NCBI GenBank assembly: GCA_958510825.1
Contig: OY294047.1
Span: 42,492,006-42,556,005 of the forward strand
Direction: 5' to 3'
DNA: 64,000 nucleotides
DNA from: Brachypterus glaber
Taxonomy: Eukaryota > Arthropoda > Insecta > Coleoptera > Kateretidae
In this document: piece by piece, positions 43,942-55,490 of the stretch
How the letters are laid out: every line of letters begins with the position of its first letter
Numbering within the stretch: the stretch's first letter is position 1
Notes under the pieces: generated by a model
The model's database searches: none
Seen by the model: the letters and a program-made list of their open reading frames with translations, nothing else
Told to the model about the DNA's origin: nothing
Position numbers and translations under genes: made by a program

Positions 43942-45553
43942 AAAAAGCTAAGAAATAGGATATTTTGTGGTCAGAAAACTTCATTTGTTTATGTAGAAAT
44001 GTGAACTTTTCTATTAGATCGTAGAAAAACTTTTTTTGATCTGCGTTATTATGGTATGGTATTTTTTAATTGTAAATCAGTTAGCCTTGGATTGGTTTAT
44101 GCATGACATGTGTCAAAATATACTAGCGTCTTTTCAGAATTTAAATAAAAAATAACTTTGTATAATAAATTAAAGTTAAATAATAAGACATAAATAAATT
44201 GTAAATAAAGAATTAGTATGTTAAATAAATTAATATTTTTTAAATTATTTTTTTTTAAGGATTTATCCCCGGCATAGAATTCTCTGAGCTGGGAATTAAA
44301 AAAAGATTTATAACGAAACAAAAGTGTCTTAGTCTGACAGTTTACCAACTTTCAGGCATTTTTAAGATCAAAAACAAAACAAAAAAACATATTGTGCTAA
44401 AAAAAAAATAAAAATACGTTTTGGTGTTAAAGACTTAGTATTTAACGTAAGCTAACGTTTACACCAGAAAAAAAAACGCCTACAAAATATATAGAAATAA
44501 AAAAGTAACAAAATTGTGCACTTGCGCCTTTTTTGAAGAAAACCAACAATTAATTATTTTGTTTTTGTCTTAAAATGAAGCATTTGACCTAAACTATTAA
44601 AAACATATAAAAAATAATATGTGCCTTTTTTTGTAAAACAGCTATTTCCAGCACAATTCCTCATTGTCGTAAAAATTTAAAATGGCTAAAGTATATAGTA
44701 AACCTAATTTGCCCAGAATAAATTTTACGTCATTGAAAAAAGGACACTTAGAAGTACATTTGACCAAAATTTGAGAAAAATCGTAGGGGGGGCACTTTAC
44801 GAAAAATCGGGTTAAACATAGTTATAAAAAAACGTAAAAAAATATTTTTGAAGAAGAAGAAGAAGAGCAGAAACCCACTATTAAAAAAAATTATAAAAAA
44901 TTCAAGATTGTCATCTAAGTTTACATGGGTGCACCAAATTTCATCAAATTTGGATTAAAATTGTCAGACTTTTAGTAATAAATTGAAAATAAAGCTGTTT
45001 TCTTTATCGTCAAAAATTGAAAAATTACAAAATTTTAAAAAAATCATATCTCAGCCAAAAAATTTTTTTAAATTCTTTTTTTTTTGCATAAGGCTTTTAG
45101 TATTAGAGTGGTGATAATATAAAAAAAGTTTAACGAAAATCCGTGACATTCAATCACCAAGGTGGTATGGATTCGTACAGAAATACCCATATTGCTTCTA
45201 TAGAAAATTGTACGAATAGACCTATCAGTTGCCACTTTTTTTATAAAGAACAAAAACCAATTATCCTTACAATAGAAAGCTCTCTAAAATGTCCACTATT
45301 TATTTTTCTATTTTAACATGTCCAAAATATGCAAAATACAATAAACTTCCATACACCATAAATAATTGGTACTCTTAACGTGTTACACAAAAAGGAAAAT
45401 AAAAAAAAACGTGTTTCGGATATTTTCATTTTCCAGATCAAAATAGTACTGTTTAAGTACCACGAATGGTCCATGGTAGGAGCCAACTTTTTAAATGTCC
45501 CTCCGTGTATGGGTATTTGGTGTTAATGCTTAAAGTTGAAGATAGTTAAGATT

Positions 45554-46605
45554 TGATGTAAAACTCTGCAGGAGTTATTTCCTTAATTCTAAATGTTATC
45601 AATTTGATGAACTGAAATAATTTAAAATCCCCTCCATATACACGGTAAAAATAAATTACATTAAATTAGTCCGTAAATGGTAATATGTTGCCATAGACCG
45701 GAATGGTAAAAATTACATAGTCCATAATGGTAATATTTTGCATAGACCGGAACGGTAAAAATTACATAGTCCAGAATGGTAATATTTTGCATAGACTTGA
45801 AATTTGAAAAAAAATATTTACTACTTAGAAAATGTTTGTTCCAAATCACAAAAAGTCTCTATGTCAAAGCTTTCTTGAAATATCGTAGCGTAAAGTTTAT
45901 TTGGTTTAATAAACCAAACGATTTGCACCCTTAATACGAGTATAAACTGCTTACATCTTTCTTTAAAGATATATTAGCTGATAAAGATCGTAATTTATAA
46001 TGAATGTAAATTTTAGGCTACAAATAAAGCATTTAAATATCGTACATAAATAATATTTACCTTTTTATACACTTTTAACACTAACCTAGAGGCATGCGTC
46101 GCTATCTCTCTAACAATAACAATATTAAACAGTCCGTCTCATGATGCGACGCCTTCTTGGTTATTGTCCAAAGCGCACGCGCGTCTTAAAATAACATAGC
46201 CCGACATTGTAAAATCATATAAAAATATGTAAAAGACAATTTATTTAAAAGTAGTTTTAGAAAAAAATCAACACATCTTTAGTTTATTTTACGCATGTAT
46301 TTGTTAAATCGTAAAACTCTGCAGCGGGTATTTCCTCAAACGTAAATTTTATCAATTTGATAAATTTAATTAGTTTAAAATCCCCTTCACATATGGATTC
46401 ATTTATATAAATTCTCAAAAATTGAAGACATTGAATATTTGTTCTTTTGTGTAAAAGACAATTCGTTAAAATATAATTTTAAAATAGAAATCAACACAAT
46501 TTTAGTTTATTTTACGCATATAATTGTTAAATCGTAAAACTCTGCAGCGGGTATTTCCTTAATCGTAAATTTTATCAATTTGATAAATTGAATTAGTTTT
46601 AATTA
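45554..46605 (+). repeat. three dispersed copies of a 100-150 bp repeat
   Basis: GTAAAACTCTGCAGCGGGTA followed by TTTCCT(T/C)AA, then TTTTATCAATTTGATAAA and AATTAGTTTAAAATCCCC occurs at 46311 and 46534 (223 bp apart) and in a diverged form at 45558. The 46.3 and 46.5 kb copies also share the preceding 80 bp (ATCAACACA, TTTAGTTTATTTTACGCAT), so the unit is a real tandem duplication. Confidence 0.75.
45671..45800 (+). repeat. 49-50 bp tandem repeat, three copies
   Basis: AATGGTAATAT starts at 45676, 45726 and 45775, each followed by TTGCATAGAC, and the first two by CGGAAYGGTAAAAATTACAT. It lies between two copies of the larger repeat just described. Confidence 0.85.
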
Positions 46606-46755
46606 ATTAGCAATAAATAAATAGAAACTCTCTTGAAATGGCCAATTTGCGGTTATGAGTTGAGACATATACATGTGGGCAGAGAAAGTGTTTTCAGATA
46701 CACATCTTACATTTAATTTTTAATTTCTTTGGAAGCGTATCGTGTTTTAAATTTT

Positions 46756-47872
46756 ACAGGGTGATCAAATTATTACGAATATTCTGTATAATACTAAAAG
46801 TAAAATACGAGTTAAAACAAAACCAAAAAAAGTAGGGTATACCTGTATGATTTGGTGCCAATTTGATACAAAAAAATTTTTGAAAATTTTTAACACATTT
46901 GGTGACGTACATACAAATATATTTTTCTTCAAGCGTACTAAAATGTTCATATTTTATAACTGAACACACTAGTTAGACGTGATCTATTTTTTTACAGTAA
47001 AAAAATAAGTTCATTGTTGTACGCCGTTAAAAAAAGTTAGTTAGCAAAACCACCACTGGCGGCAGCACTCTTTGACTTTGATAACAGCCATACTTCAAAC
47101 TTGTTTGTTTATAATGTAAACAGGTGGTTGACTCGAGATTCTGTGCAAAAACCTTGTTTGAAATTGATTAAAAATGATTGAAGAAGAATATATGGTTTAT
47201 ACACCTACAAATCTCCCCGGAATTGCAAATGCTACATTAGACAAGATATCATCAACATCGCGAAAAGTGTACGATTTAGCCCGCGAAAAAAAAATAAAAT
47301 GAGCTAAGGAAGGTTTAAGTTTATTTCGAAAGGGTTTTATTGGCCTATTTTAATAAAAAACATACTTTATTACTGAATAAATTAAATTTAAAAAATTAAT
47401 ATTTAAAAAATATATATAGGATGCTTGAAGAAAAAATAGTATGTTTCACTCAGAGGAAAAGTGCTTTTTTTACTCGCCTGTAGTTTCCGGACTCCGCTTC
47501 GGGTCGTCCAATTCTACAGACAAATAAAAAAAAGCTTTACTTTTCCTCTTAGTAAAACAATATACTATTAATTTAAAACCAAGGCCGACCGCGGCCGTAG
47601 TGTGCAACTTGGTGAAAATTCTTAATTTATTAAAAGGGAAATTGTCATTAACCAAATTATGGATCAATTGAAGAACATTTTTTTAAATGTTAAATTGACT
47701 AATGAAATGAAATACTTAGATAGCATAAAATCTATTAAAAAAATAAATTAAATATTTTATAAAATATTAAATAAAATTATATTCGCTCCGATTAAAGAAT
47801 AGCATATTCTTTTTTTAAGCGTTTTTAACCTTCTTTATTAAAATTTTATACCCTTTTTTTAAATCACCCTGT
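46756..47872. mobile_element. candidate ACAGGGTGAT TIR element hosting a nested element
   Basis: ACAGGGTGATCAAA at the left and TTTAAATCACCCTGT at the right are inverted over about 12 bases, with T/A flanks. The family D-like YR element G lies inside. Short TIRs make this pairing tentative; both ends could also belong to different copies. Confidence 0.4.
46920..47569 (-). mobile_element. palindrome-ended YR-type element, family G
   Basis: On the minus strand it starts AATAGTATATTGTTTTAC (47569) and continues as a very clear 130 bp palindrome to 47436 (CTAAGAGGAAAAGTAAAGC with GCACTTTTCCTCTGAGTG-type partner), tipped by GGACTCCGCTTCGGGTCGTCC (47490-47510, plus strand). The inner repeat is at 47421-47436 (plus: ATGCTTGAAGAAAAAT) and its inverted partner at 46921-46936 (plus: ATTTTTCTTCAAGCGT). 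The cargo, about 480 bp, has no intact gene. Same order of parts as the recombinase element. Confidence 0.7.
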
Positions 47873-48555
47873 ATTTTAAAATTAAAATCCAAATGATGTT
47901 ATTTTGGCCACCCGCAACATCAAATCTTATCTAATTAATGTTAAATAAGCACGGAGTAGATAAAACTAATTAAGAATCGATCAGTCATTAATTATTCTTT
48001 GAATAAACTTTTTCCAAGAGTATTTTTTTTAAACAGACCACCCTAAAGATTTTTATTTTTAAAATAAACTACAGCTTATTAATTAATTCGTTAATATTTT
48101 CAAATATTTGGTAATAAAAGAGTAAAATTTAGTTTGAATGCTATAATATATATTATATTATATTAGAGCTTATATTAATAGCTATATATTTTAACAAACT
48201 ATCATACTGAGTGATATTGGTAGACTGTAGTTTGGCACACACATATTGTAGAATAAAGCTTTTTTTTAACTTTTTCAATATTACTTGTTATTGCCCTTCA
48301 GTGTAGACTAAAAATAAAGAAAAAAAAAATTAACCACTTTTCTGAAAAAAGTGGTGCTTTAAAGGGTTAAAAATTTTGTGGAAATAGTGATTTATACTTA
48401 ATTTTTGCTCCAAAATACTAGTATATCCTTTAAATCTTTTTTTACCACACGGAATTAGAGGCAAGATGTATCTTTCTTTGACTTTGAATGGCGATTTCTC
48501 CCGTTAGATTAGACAGGGACAAAAGTTCTACCCAAAAAGGATAGAAGACATACTG
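47873..48555. other. gene-free AT-rich region
   Basis: No supportable feature. Confidence 0.35.
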
Positions 48556-48642
48556 ACACTCCCACTTCCACCCAACCAAACAAATTCTGTATTTGTTCTT
48601 TGTTAAACAAATACAATATTTACTTGGCCGGTCGAAAAGTGT
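48556..48642. repeat. 87 bp hairpin, diverged relative of the next one
   Basis: The arm CCCAACCAAACAAATTCTGT then ATTTGTT is matched by AACAAATACAATATTTACTT then GGCCGG with several mismatches; outer ACACT / AGTGT close the stem. Sequence order is the same as in the hairpin at 48746, so both derive from one source. Confidence 0.7.
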
Positions 48643-48745
48643 AACTATATTATTTTTATTAAAGAAATTACTGGCGTCATCTAAATTTTAGTAGAATTTT
48701 CTTATTCTACAGATTCACATTAGCTATGTTTGTTCGTGCCGCTCA

Positions 48746-48837
48746 GTGCTACACTTTCCGGCCAACCAAATAAATACTGTATTTGTTGTATGAAAAACAA
48801 ATACAGTATTTATTTGGTTGGCTGGAAAGTGTAGCAC
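48746..48837. repeat. 92 bp near-perfect hairpin
   Basis: A 42 bp arm beginning GTGCTACACTTTCCGGCC pairs with its reverse complement ending GGCTGGAAAGTGTAGCAC with a single mismatch (which is a G-U pair in RNA) and an 8-base loop. It contains the palindromic AATACTGTATT. It could be a small fold-back element or a source of hairpin small RNA. Confidence 0.85.
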
Positions 48838-49479
48838 AAATGAGATAGAGATAGGGTAGACGTCTTTTGTTTCATAATTCTCGTTGTAGTCAGCTCCATT
48901 TATTATTATCGAAGATTCACTTTAACTTTTGAGTGATTAGTAAGTAGACTTTTTTAATTATTTTCTTAGTATTTTTTTAAACTTTAATGTCAAAACTCAG
49001 TTGCTAATCAAAAAATTCAAACCCTTTCCCCCATTTCCTGTATTTTAAGTAAACTTGTACTTATTTCTATGTCATTATAATAAATATAAATTAAAAAAAA
49101 CTATCAAATTACCCATAATTTTATTTAAACATTACATGTCTGCATAATTAAGTGCCAATAAAGATTTACAATCTTAATATACACGTTAAATAAACAGTGT
49201 TAATAAAAAAATAGCAAAAATTATTAGAAATTTTTCGCTAATTCTCAAGACAACAGTTTTATTAGAAAAGGCATCATGTCACACTCTTTGATGCTCAAAA
49301 GCCAGAAGAATATTATAGGTTTTAACCTTTAAAGTTGGAAAACGAAAAAAATATATAAAAAAAATTAAAAATTAAAAAATTAAAAAACGCTATTTTTTGT
49401 AAAACGAAAAGAAAAAATAAAAAAAATAGTTTTACCCCATTTTACCCCCTTCCCCTCGATGTTTACCGAAAACAATCCC

Positions 49480-49660
49480 AGCACAAAACTTTGGATAAGC
49501 AGCCTATAGTCTAAAAGTTTAGCTCAAAGCGTTCTCGAGTTATTGTGGTCACAAGTTTCTCGGAGAGGCAGACTGACAGACAGACCAACGGATAGACAGA
49601 CAGAAAAATAAGTAATCTTTTTAGTTGAAAATACTAAACCTATAATTATAATTATACGTT
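49480..49660 (+). repeat. dispersed repeat R, diverged relative
   Basis: GCTCAAAGCGTTCTCGAGTT, ATTGTGGTCACAAGTTTCT and the block GACTGACAGACAGACCAACG correspond to the 'anguished' GAGTTATCGTG / GGACGGACGGACAG series of repeat R, but the end hairpin is missing. Relationship is inferred from block order. Confidence 0.35.
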
Positions 49661-50104
49661 TATATAGTTATCCGCATGAAAGAAAGTCTCCGACGAAAGG
49701 GGGAGGAATCATTCGTGCTCTCTTCTTTCCGTCAAGAGCGTTATAAGGCGTGCGTGCCTACATCGGGCCTCCCACTTGGACACACATTCCAAAAATATTT
49801 CCCGTAGCCACAGATCCGTGTTTCAAACTATAGTAGCAATAATTTTGAAGCGTATACTTTTAAATGCGTAGTATTTATTTCCCTACCTGTCAGTAATATG
49901 TATATACCTATCGTAAACTTTGTTACAAGTATATTTAACAATTTCTTAAACGCAGAACACATAGTATATTTTCAGGATATATTTTCAGGATTTTTTTATG
50001 AATTTTAACCAGTATCGTGCTGGCATATACTCTTCTTCAGACTTTGTAGCATATGTCTTATTTAATTTATTATAATTCAATAAAACTAAATACCTACTTA
50101 TTAT

Positions 50105-50420
50105 ATTATTCACAGCGCCTGCGCTAGAATAATATTATACGGAGTTTTGAATTTACAAAAATTTTCAAAAATCATCATAGACAAAAAATTCTTTGATATA
50201 AATTTGTTTCATAAAAAATAAGCAAAATATTTTTTTTTACGTCAGTCCGTCTGTCCATCCGCTCGTCCGTCTGGTGTCACAATTTTTGTAAACACGATAA
50301 CTCAAGAACGAATAATTCGATCGACTTGAAATTTTCAGGAAAAATCAAGTTCTACGAGTTGTTTTTGAAAGTAATCCCCCAAAAAAAAAGTTATAAGGGG
50401 TTAAACTTTAATACAAATCG
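50105..50420 (-). repeat. dispersed repeat R, copy 2 (minus strand)
   Basis: Reading the plus strand: TTATTCACAGCGCCTGCGCT, then a T/A-rich block, CGTCAGTCCGTCTGTCCATC, CACGATAACTCAAGAACGAA, TAATTCGATCGACTTG and AGTTATAAGGGG. This is the reverse complement of copy 1 in the same order. Only a single, not inverted, version of the AAAAATCNTCNTAG... segment is present. Confidence 0.65.
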
Positions 50421-51120
50421 AAAAATGCTGAAAGAAAATTTCAATTAAGGTAACTTTTTTAGAAAAAAACTTTTATTATAAGGATCAATTCTACCAATTT
50501 TAAAAGGAATCCCCCCAAAAACAAAATAGTTATGGTGGGTTAAACTGTTAAAAAATCGAAAAAAGCTGAAAGAAAATTCCGATTAAAGTAATTTTTGAAA
50601 TAGTATAGTCTTTTAAAAAGAATCTTTATTTTATATAAAAAATACTGTTTATTAGAGCAGATAATAATCTATGCATCTCCCCTGAATTTGTTATTAATTA
50701 TAATTAATAACAAATAATAAGATAATTATCCAAGAGTAAAGGAGAGCTACAGTCTCCAAGGTTTTTGGTTCTTATTTTCTGTTTGGGTCTCCTGTTTTTT
50801 AATGTCTAAACTTAAAATAAAATAAGAACAAAACTAAATATAATAGTTCATGTAGGTTCTTTTTATATTTGAAGCTATTTACTGAAAAAGAACCAAGCCA
50901 CAAACAAAATGATGAATTCATCATGATATATTATCAGCAGTTCGATAAAAAAGAGAGTCAAAATTCTACAAATAAAAACAATTATCAGAATAGTAAACAT
51001 TCGAAAATATGGTCTGCTCTCTTCGGCTGATAAGCGGTCAGTACAACGCGATGCTACCTTAAGGCCTATCAGAAGCTTGCATAAAAACATAAAAAATAAG
51101 AATGCGATGCCGTGATTTTT
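50421..51120. other. gene-free AT-rich region
   Basis: A diverged second pass of AAAAAATCGAAAAA(A/T)GCTGAAAG, TTCCGATTAAAGTAA (50550-50600) repeats the tail of repeat R. A minus-strand 87-codon frame (50875-51138) is hydrophobic and has no family features; its N-terminus is the translated ATT tail of the next element, so I do not call it. Confidence 0.4.
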
Positions 51121-51380
51121 AATAATAATAATAATCACTTTATTGAGTAGGAAGAATCCTAATAAAACATACAGAATTTAAGTACATACATTAAATCACA
51201 TTAAAAAAAACTTAAGATTACGGTGGCTCACAAGATATATGGCTGCAGATCAAGCCCATCATGGCATCGCATTGTTATATATTATGTTCTTATGCGCGTT
51301 TGTGAATAGGCACTTACATCTAACCTATGCACAACTGTGTTGACTCAATCGGGATAGAGCGGCACCTACTACTCACCAAG
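51121..51380 (-). mobile_element. 3' end of a LINE or LINE-tailed SINE
   Basis: On the minus strand the piece ends CTCAATAAAGTGATTATT followed by ATT units (51121-51135), the same kind of end as the LINE at 2503. The 240 bp upstream are GC-richer than the flanks (GTGCCGCTCTATCCCGATTG) but show no RT motif, so it is either UTR of a truncated LINE or a SINE. Confidence 0.45.
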
Positions 51381-52402
51381 AACTAAAACTTTAAAATGAA
51401 CATGTAAAAATAAAATATTTGAGAAAGCGTCAAATAATTTGCGATTTTTTATACTGTAAATTAGTGGGAGGGGGAATCCCGGATATTCATTTTAGTTTAT
51501 CCTAACTAATAGTTTATCCTAACTAATATTTCAAAATGTTGCCAGAAGCCCTACAAAAAATTCTTAATTTTATATAAAATATTTCTATTCGTAAAACAGG
51601 CACCATTTTAATCAATCTTTGAGTGCTTTGAGCTACCCCTAAACAATAAATGATTTCATTTCCTTTTGCCACCGTTTCTTACCAAGGAGACATTTTTAAA
51701 CACACTAGCGTTTTTTTTATTTTAAAAATCAAAATTTTTTAAAACACCGTATTACCTACTAATGTATGAGATAGAAGTTGTATAGTTTTATTATACAACT
51801 TATACGTTAAACTAGGACTAAAAATAACTGTTCTATTTTAGGTAATAGACATTAATTTATTATTGTAACAATTATCAATTATGATAATAATAATACATTT
51901 TGTCCATGTGTTAAGTTTGTTGTCTTAACACTTCACTTTCACCGTAATTTAATTATTTCAACAACAAATCTTTGACACTTAACCATAAATTGTATTATGG
52001 TTCAGTAGGCTGTTGTTTTAACATATATTTTAATTAATTTTCTATTATCATTTTCAATTATTAGCAAAAATAAAATAAAAACAAAAATGTATAATATTTT
52101 TAACAATATTTCCAATAGGCCGGGTCGAAAAATAACTTTTTTTTGGGATACAAGTGCATTATTGATAAATATTATTTATATGATTATATTATTATATGAT
52201 TTAAACCCATTTTTCTACTATTTATTAGAAAATTTAATTAAATCTTTAAATATACCCTCATACTATGAAAATGTAATATTAAAGTTTTAAATTTTAAAGT
52301 TGGGTTAAGTTTTAAAATAAGTACAATATATTGTATATATTATAGTAGTTTTTAAAACTTCTTTAAAGCCTACGATGATCTCGCAATATTAAACTTTTAT
52401 CC
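51381..52402. other. gene-free AT-rich region
   Basis: TAGTTTATCCTAACTAA is duplicated in tandem at about 51493-51528. A 67-codon frame (52087-52290) has no recognisable features. Confidence 0.4.
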
Positions 52403-52813
52403 TTTATCCAATACCCATTATTAGAGAGACTTAATTTGACGTTTTCTGTCAAGATTCATTGGCAGAAAACGTCACATTAAGGCTATCTACCAAGCTTACA
52501 CTTGACAATTTAATCATTGAAAGTGACGTTTTAATTATTCTGTAAAAAACAACTCACAAGTTATACTATGGAATTTTTAATCACCGAAACGTGACGGTTT
52601 ATTGAAATTACAACTAAATTTTGTGGAAATGTGATTTTTAAATTTGATTAAGAAGTATTTTTAAGTGGTATTGGAAAAAATGTTGTACAGCACATGTGAG
52701 GTAAGTGACAATATTTACTCAAAAATTAACCCACTTGGCAAAGGGCCTCATGGGTCAACGTTTTTTTAGTAAATAATATCTTACTTACCTCATTTGTACT
52801 GTAAATAACTATT
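52403..52813 (-). mobile_element. palindrome-ended YR-type element, family B
   Basis: On the minus strand: start AATAGTTATTTACAGTAC (52813), palindrome to 52685 (AATGAGGTAAGTAAGATATT with its TGACAATATT...CTCACATGTGCTGTAC partner) tipped by GAGGCCCTTTGCCAAG, inner repeat (plus TATTGGAAAAAA, 52669-52680), second hairpin TTTGACGTTTTCTG / CAGAAAACGTCA (52435-52474) and terminal repeat (plus TTTATCCAATA, 52403-52413). Ends are recognisably homologous to family A although the middle is unrelated. Both flanks carry GGATAA, the element's own end sequence. Confidence 0.75.
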
Positions 52814-53478
52814 ATCCAAGTTTTAAAATTACAATATTATTTGAAAATTACATTATGGAATTGCGCAAAATTTGCAGTTTTAAATTAAAAAGTTATTACA
52901 AAGTAAAAATTTAACTTTATTGTAAAATTTTTATTTTATATTTGTTTTAAAATGTTATCCGTACCGGAAACATTTTTTACAGTGTATTTATCCAAGCAAA
53001 AAATAAATAAAGTACTTACATAATTATATAATAGGTTTCAATCTGACACATACGTGTTAGTACATTCAATTTTTCATAAAAAAAGGTTGTAGTCTAGCCG
53101 TTTGTAAGCTTTTAATTATTTTTGCGGAAATCGAACAAAAGCAAATATAAAGACATTAGCTTTGATTGGCAGAACATAAATACATAGTTCAATAACACTG
53201 TATGATCAAATCTCGTGCTAACATATAATTAATATTACATTTTGATTTTAATCTTATTTACATGAACCGTTCCTCGCATGCACCTTATCAAAATCGGAAC
53301 ATTTGTAATGTTTTCGTTTATTTTCGCAAATAAAAAATAAGTACAAATAGGGTTTCAAAAATTAATAGCTTTTAAATGCGTCATATTTTGTTAATCTAGA
53401 AAGTTTAAATTTATTAGATTTAGTAATATTGAATAAAGTAATTTCCATACTTTTAAAGTATTCAGGTAGTTCATTCTT
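52814..53478. other. gene-free AT-rich region
   Basis: No supportable feature. Confidence 0.35.
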
Positions 53479-54390
53479 ACCCTAAAGTGTCTTCCTCTCA
53501 GATTTTTTGACGTTTCCTCATTGTATAGTTCTATAGTAGTATACAAAAAACTGTTTTTTGAAATCTTTTATCGTCCTTTTTTTAATGGTAACGAAATTCA
53601 TAAAAATTCCAACAAATTTTCAACTTTTGAGAGTTGATTTGGATCTGACAGGTGATTTTGGGTAATTTAGTTATGCTGAGTTCGAATATAACTTCCGTTT
53701 TTGTCCATCACGTAAGGGTTTTGAGCAATCGCACAGTGGGCCATGGAAAAACTGACAGGGACGAAATTCTGAATGTTTGCATACAGATATTTTTGATACC
53801 GCTGATTTCGAATAAAAGAACGAAAAATTTCAAAAACTAATTTCCGCGCCAAAATTTTATTTTTGTTTCAATTTTTCCAAAAATATGTCAAATGACTTCT
53901 GTTATTGATTGATTGATTATATTGATCATCACATACTCGAATCACATACTCAAAAGAAGCCATTTGACACATTTTTGGAAAAATTTAAACAAAAATAAAA
54001 TTTTTGATCACCCTAATGGCGCGGAAATTAGTTTTTGAAATTTTTCGTTCTTTTATTCGAAATCAGCGGTATCAAAAATATCTGTATGCAAACATTCAGA
54101 GTTTTGTCCCTGTCAGTTTTTCCATGGCCCACTGTGCGATTGCTCAAAACCCTTACGTGATGGACAAAAACGGAAGTTATATTCGAACTCAGCATAACTA
54201 AATTACCCAAAATCACCTGTCAGATCCAAATCAACTTACAAAAGTTGTAAATTTGTTGGAGTTTTTATGAATTTCATTACCATTAAAAAAAAGGACGATA
54301 AAAGATTTCAAAAAACAGTTTTTTGTATACTACTATAGAACTATACAATGAGGAAAAGTCAAAAAATTTTAGAGGAAGACACTTTAGGGT
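53479..54390. mobile_element. 910 bp fold-back element with 420-435 bp arms
   Basis: Left arm 53479-53900 and right arm 53955-54390 are reverse complements with few mismatches; the loop is 54 bp. Outer ends are ACCCTAAAGTGTCTTCCTCT at both sides. Each arm therefore encodes the same 61-62 residue frames on opposite strands (for example MARKLVFEIFRSFIRNQRYQ), which is a consequence of symmetry and not evidence for a gene. A 35 bp segment (TTTTTGATACCGCTGATTTC) also occurs at about 56363 in another context. Confidence 0.85.
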
Positions 54391-54536
54391 GGGGGATAAT
54401 TCTGCCGGGGTGTGACACAGAAACGGCTTAAAATTGTTAATATCGTTTTTTCTGTATTTCCTTTCCAATACCCAAAAACTCGTTCTTCGATTTTTTACAA
54501 ATACTATAATATATGTAAAAATTTAAGAGGTGATTC

Positions 54537-54990
54537 TACCTTAAAGGCTGGGATAATTGAGTTCTCGGCTGAGAGCATTGAGTTCTCGGATGGAATCTTT
54601 GAGTTCTCGGATGGGATCATTATTAAAAACGTTCTACTGTACAAGTAAAGCAAAACCGTGATACGATTAATATGTTTTAAGCCTCCAGTTACGAGACACG
54701 GTTTTCCTTACTTGCATATTTCTTAATATCGTAAGCGTCACATAAATTTAAAGTTCTCGGCTGGGACCGTCACATAATTTTGGGACACTTTTGCGTCACT
54801 AATTTTGGAACACTTTTGCTTCACATAACAACAATGATCCCATCCGAGAACTCAATGATCCCAGTCGAGAAATTTAAATTTATGTGACGCTTAATGATCG
54901 CAGCTCAATGCGAGCGTTAAATATTTTGGGAAACTTTTTCGTAAGGGTTTTTTCGTAACGGTTTTTTTTTTCGTAACGGTTTCAGACCCT
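54537..54990. repeat. complex of short direct and inverted repeats
   Basis: TTGAGTTCTCGG(C/A)TG is repeated three times at 54555-54620 and a fourth similar unit lies at 54750. Inverted copies (CCATCCGAGAACTCAATGAT, CCCAGTCGAGAA) lie at 54838-54877. TAAGCGTCACATAAATTTAA (54734) is inverted at 54875-54898. CGTAA(C/G)GGTTTTTT-type units repeat at 54950-54990. Probably the inner part of a degenerate fold-back element. Confidence 0.6.
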
Positions 54991-55220
54991 TCTAGCATGA
55001 ATGTAACACTTCGACACCTTTTGTGTCACAGTAAAATTAAAGTAGGTAATTTATTTGTACTAAATAGTATGTTAAAAACAGTAGCTTATACAAAGTTAGT
55101 GCCAATAAATATGTATAATGTTTTAAGTTTTTAAATATTTAATTTAATAAAATTTTATTGGTTATAAACTTTACACTAGAACCCCATTAATTTAAATATA
55201 TGAATAAACTATATAATTAT

Positions 55221-55490
55221 GTGGGAGGCATAGCGTAGTGGCTAGCGCGTATGCATAGCAAGTCTACTATCGTGAGTTCGATTCTCACTGGCGCCGATTT
55301 GCCTTTTTCAGTTAATTAATAATTGAAATTTGGCGAAGGCGATAAGTGAAACGGACACTCCCTAGAAACTGGTTCGAAAGTCAGTATAAGCCGGTAGTTC
55401 CCTCTACTACTAGCCCACACAAGTCCTGGACTTAGGGGATGCTTAATTAAGTAGAATAGTACGAGGTTAAACAAACATGTAATGTAATTA
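55221..55490 (+). mobile_element. tRNA-derived SINE, copy 2
   Basis: The head GGGAGGCATAGCGTAGTGG then CTAGCGCG (A box) and GAGTTCGATTCTCACTGGCG (B box) are closer to a real tRNA than in copy 1. Body and tail (ACATGTAATGTAAT) match copy 1 at 11601. Not a functional tRNA: there is no acceptor-stem complement and the anticodon arm is degraded. A possible short duplication TAATTA flanks the copy. Confidence 0.85.

Larger units (their letters stand above)
42287..45192. repeat. 2.9 kb inverted repeat with 1.04 kb arms
   Basis: Left arm 42287-43324 and right arm 44156-45192 are reverse complements over about 1,037 bp with scattered substitutions and 1-base indels (by eye a few percent). Outer ends read ATATGGGTATTTCTGTACG on both sides. 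Landmarks present in both arms: CCTTGGTGATTGAATGTCAC, GGTGCACCCATGTAA, and CGGGAATAAATCC or its variant. The 831 bp centre holds repeat S copy 2, a 145 bp palindrome and a GC-rich hairpin. No coding capacity of note. It may be one giant fold-back element or two copies of a 1 kb repeat in inverted orientation. Arm divergence argues against an assembly artefact. Confidence 0.85.

Noticed and set aside
42287..45192. Assembly artefact (hairpin read) as explanation of the giant inverted repeat
   Set aside because: The arms differ by scattered substitutions and single-base indels, which a duplicated read would not show.
50875..51138. 87-codon hydrophobic minus-strand frame as a membrane protein
   Set aside because: It starts in the ATT tail of a LINE-type end and has no upstream signals or family features.
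53652..54216. Four 61-65 codon frames, pairwise nearly identical on opposite strands
   Set aside because: They arise from the symmetry of the fold-back element and its two arms; no start context, family or codon signal supports a gene.
55221..55310. tRNA gene
   Set aside because: A and B boxes are present, but the cloverleaf is degraded and the sequence continues into a 3' body shared with the copy at 11601: it is a SINE head.
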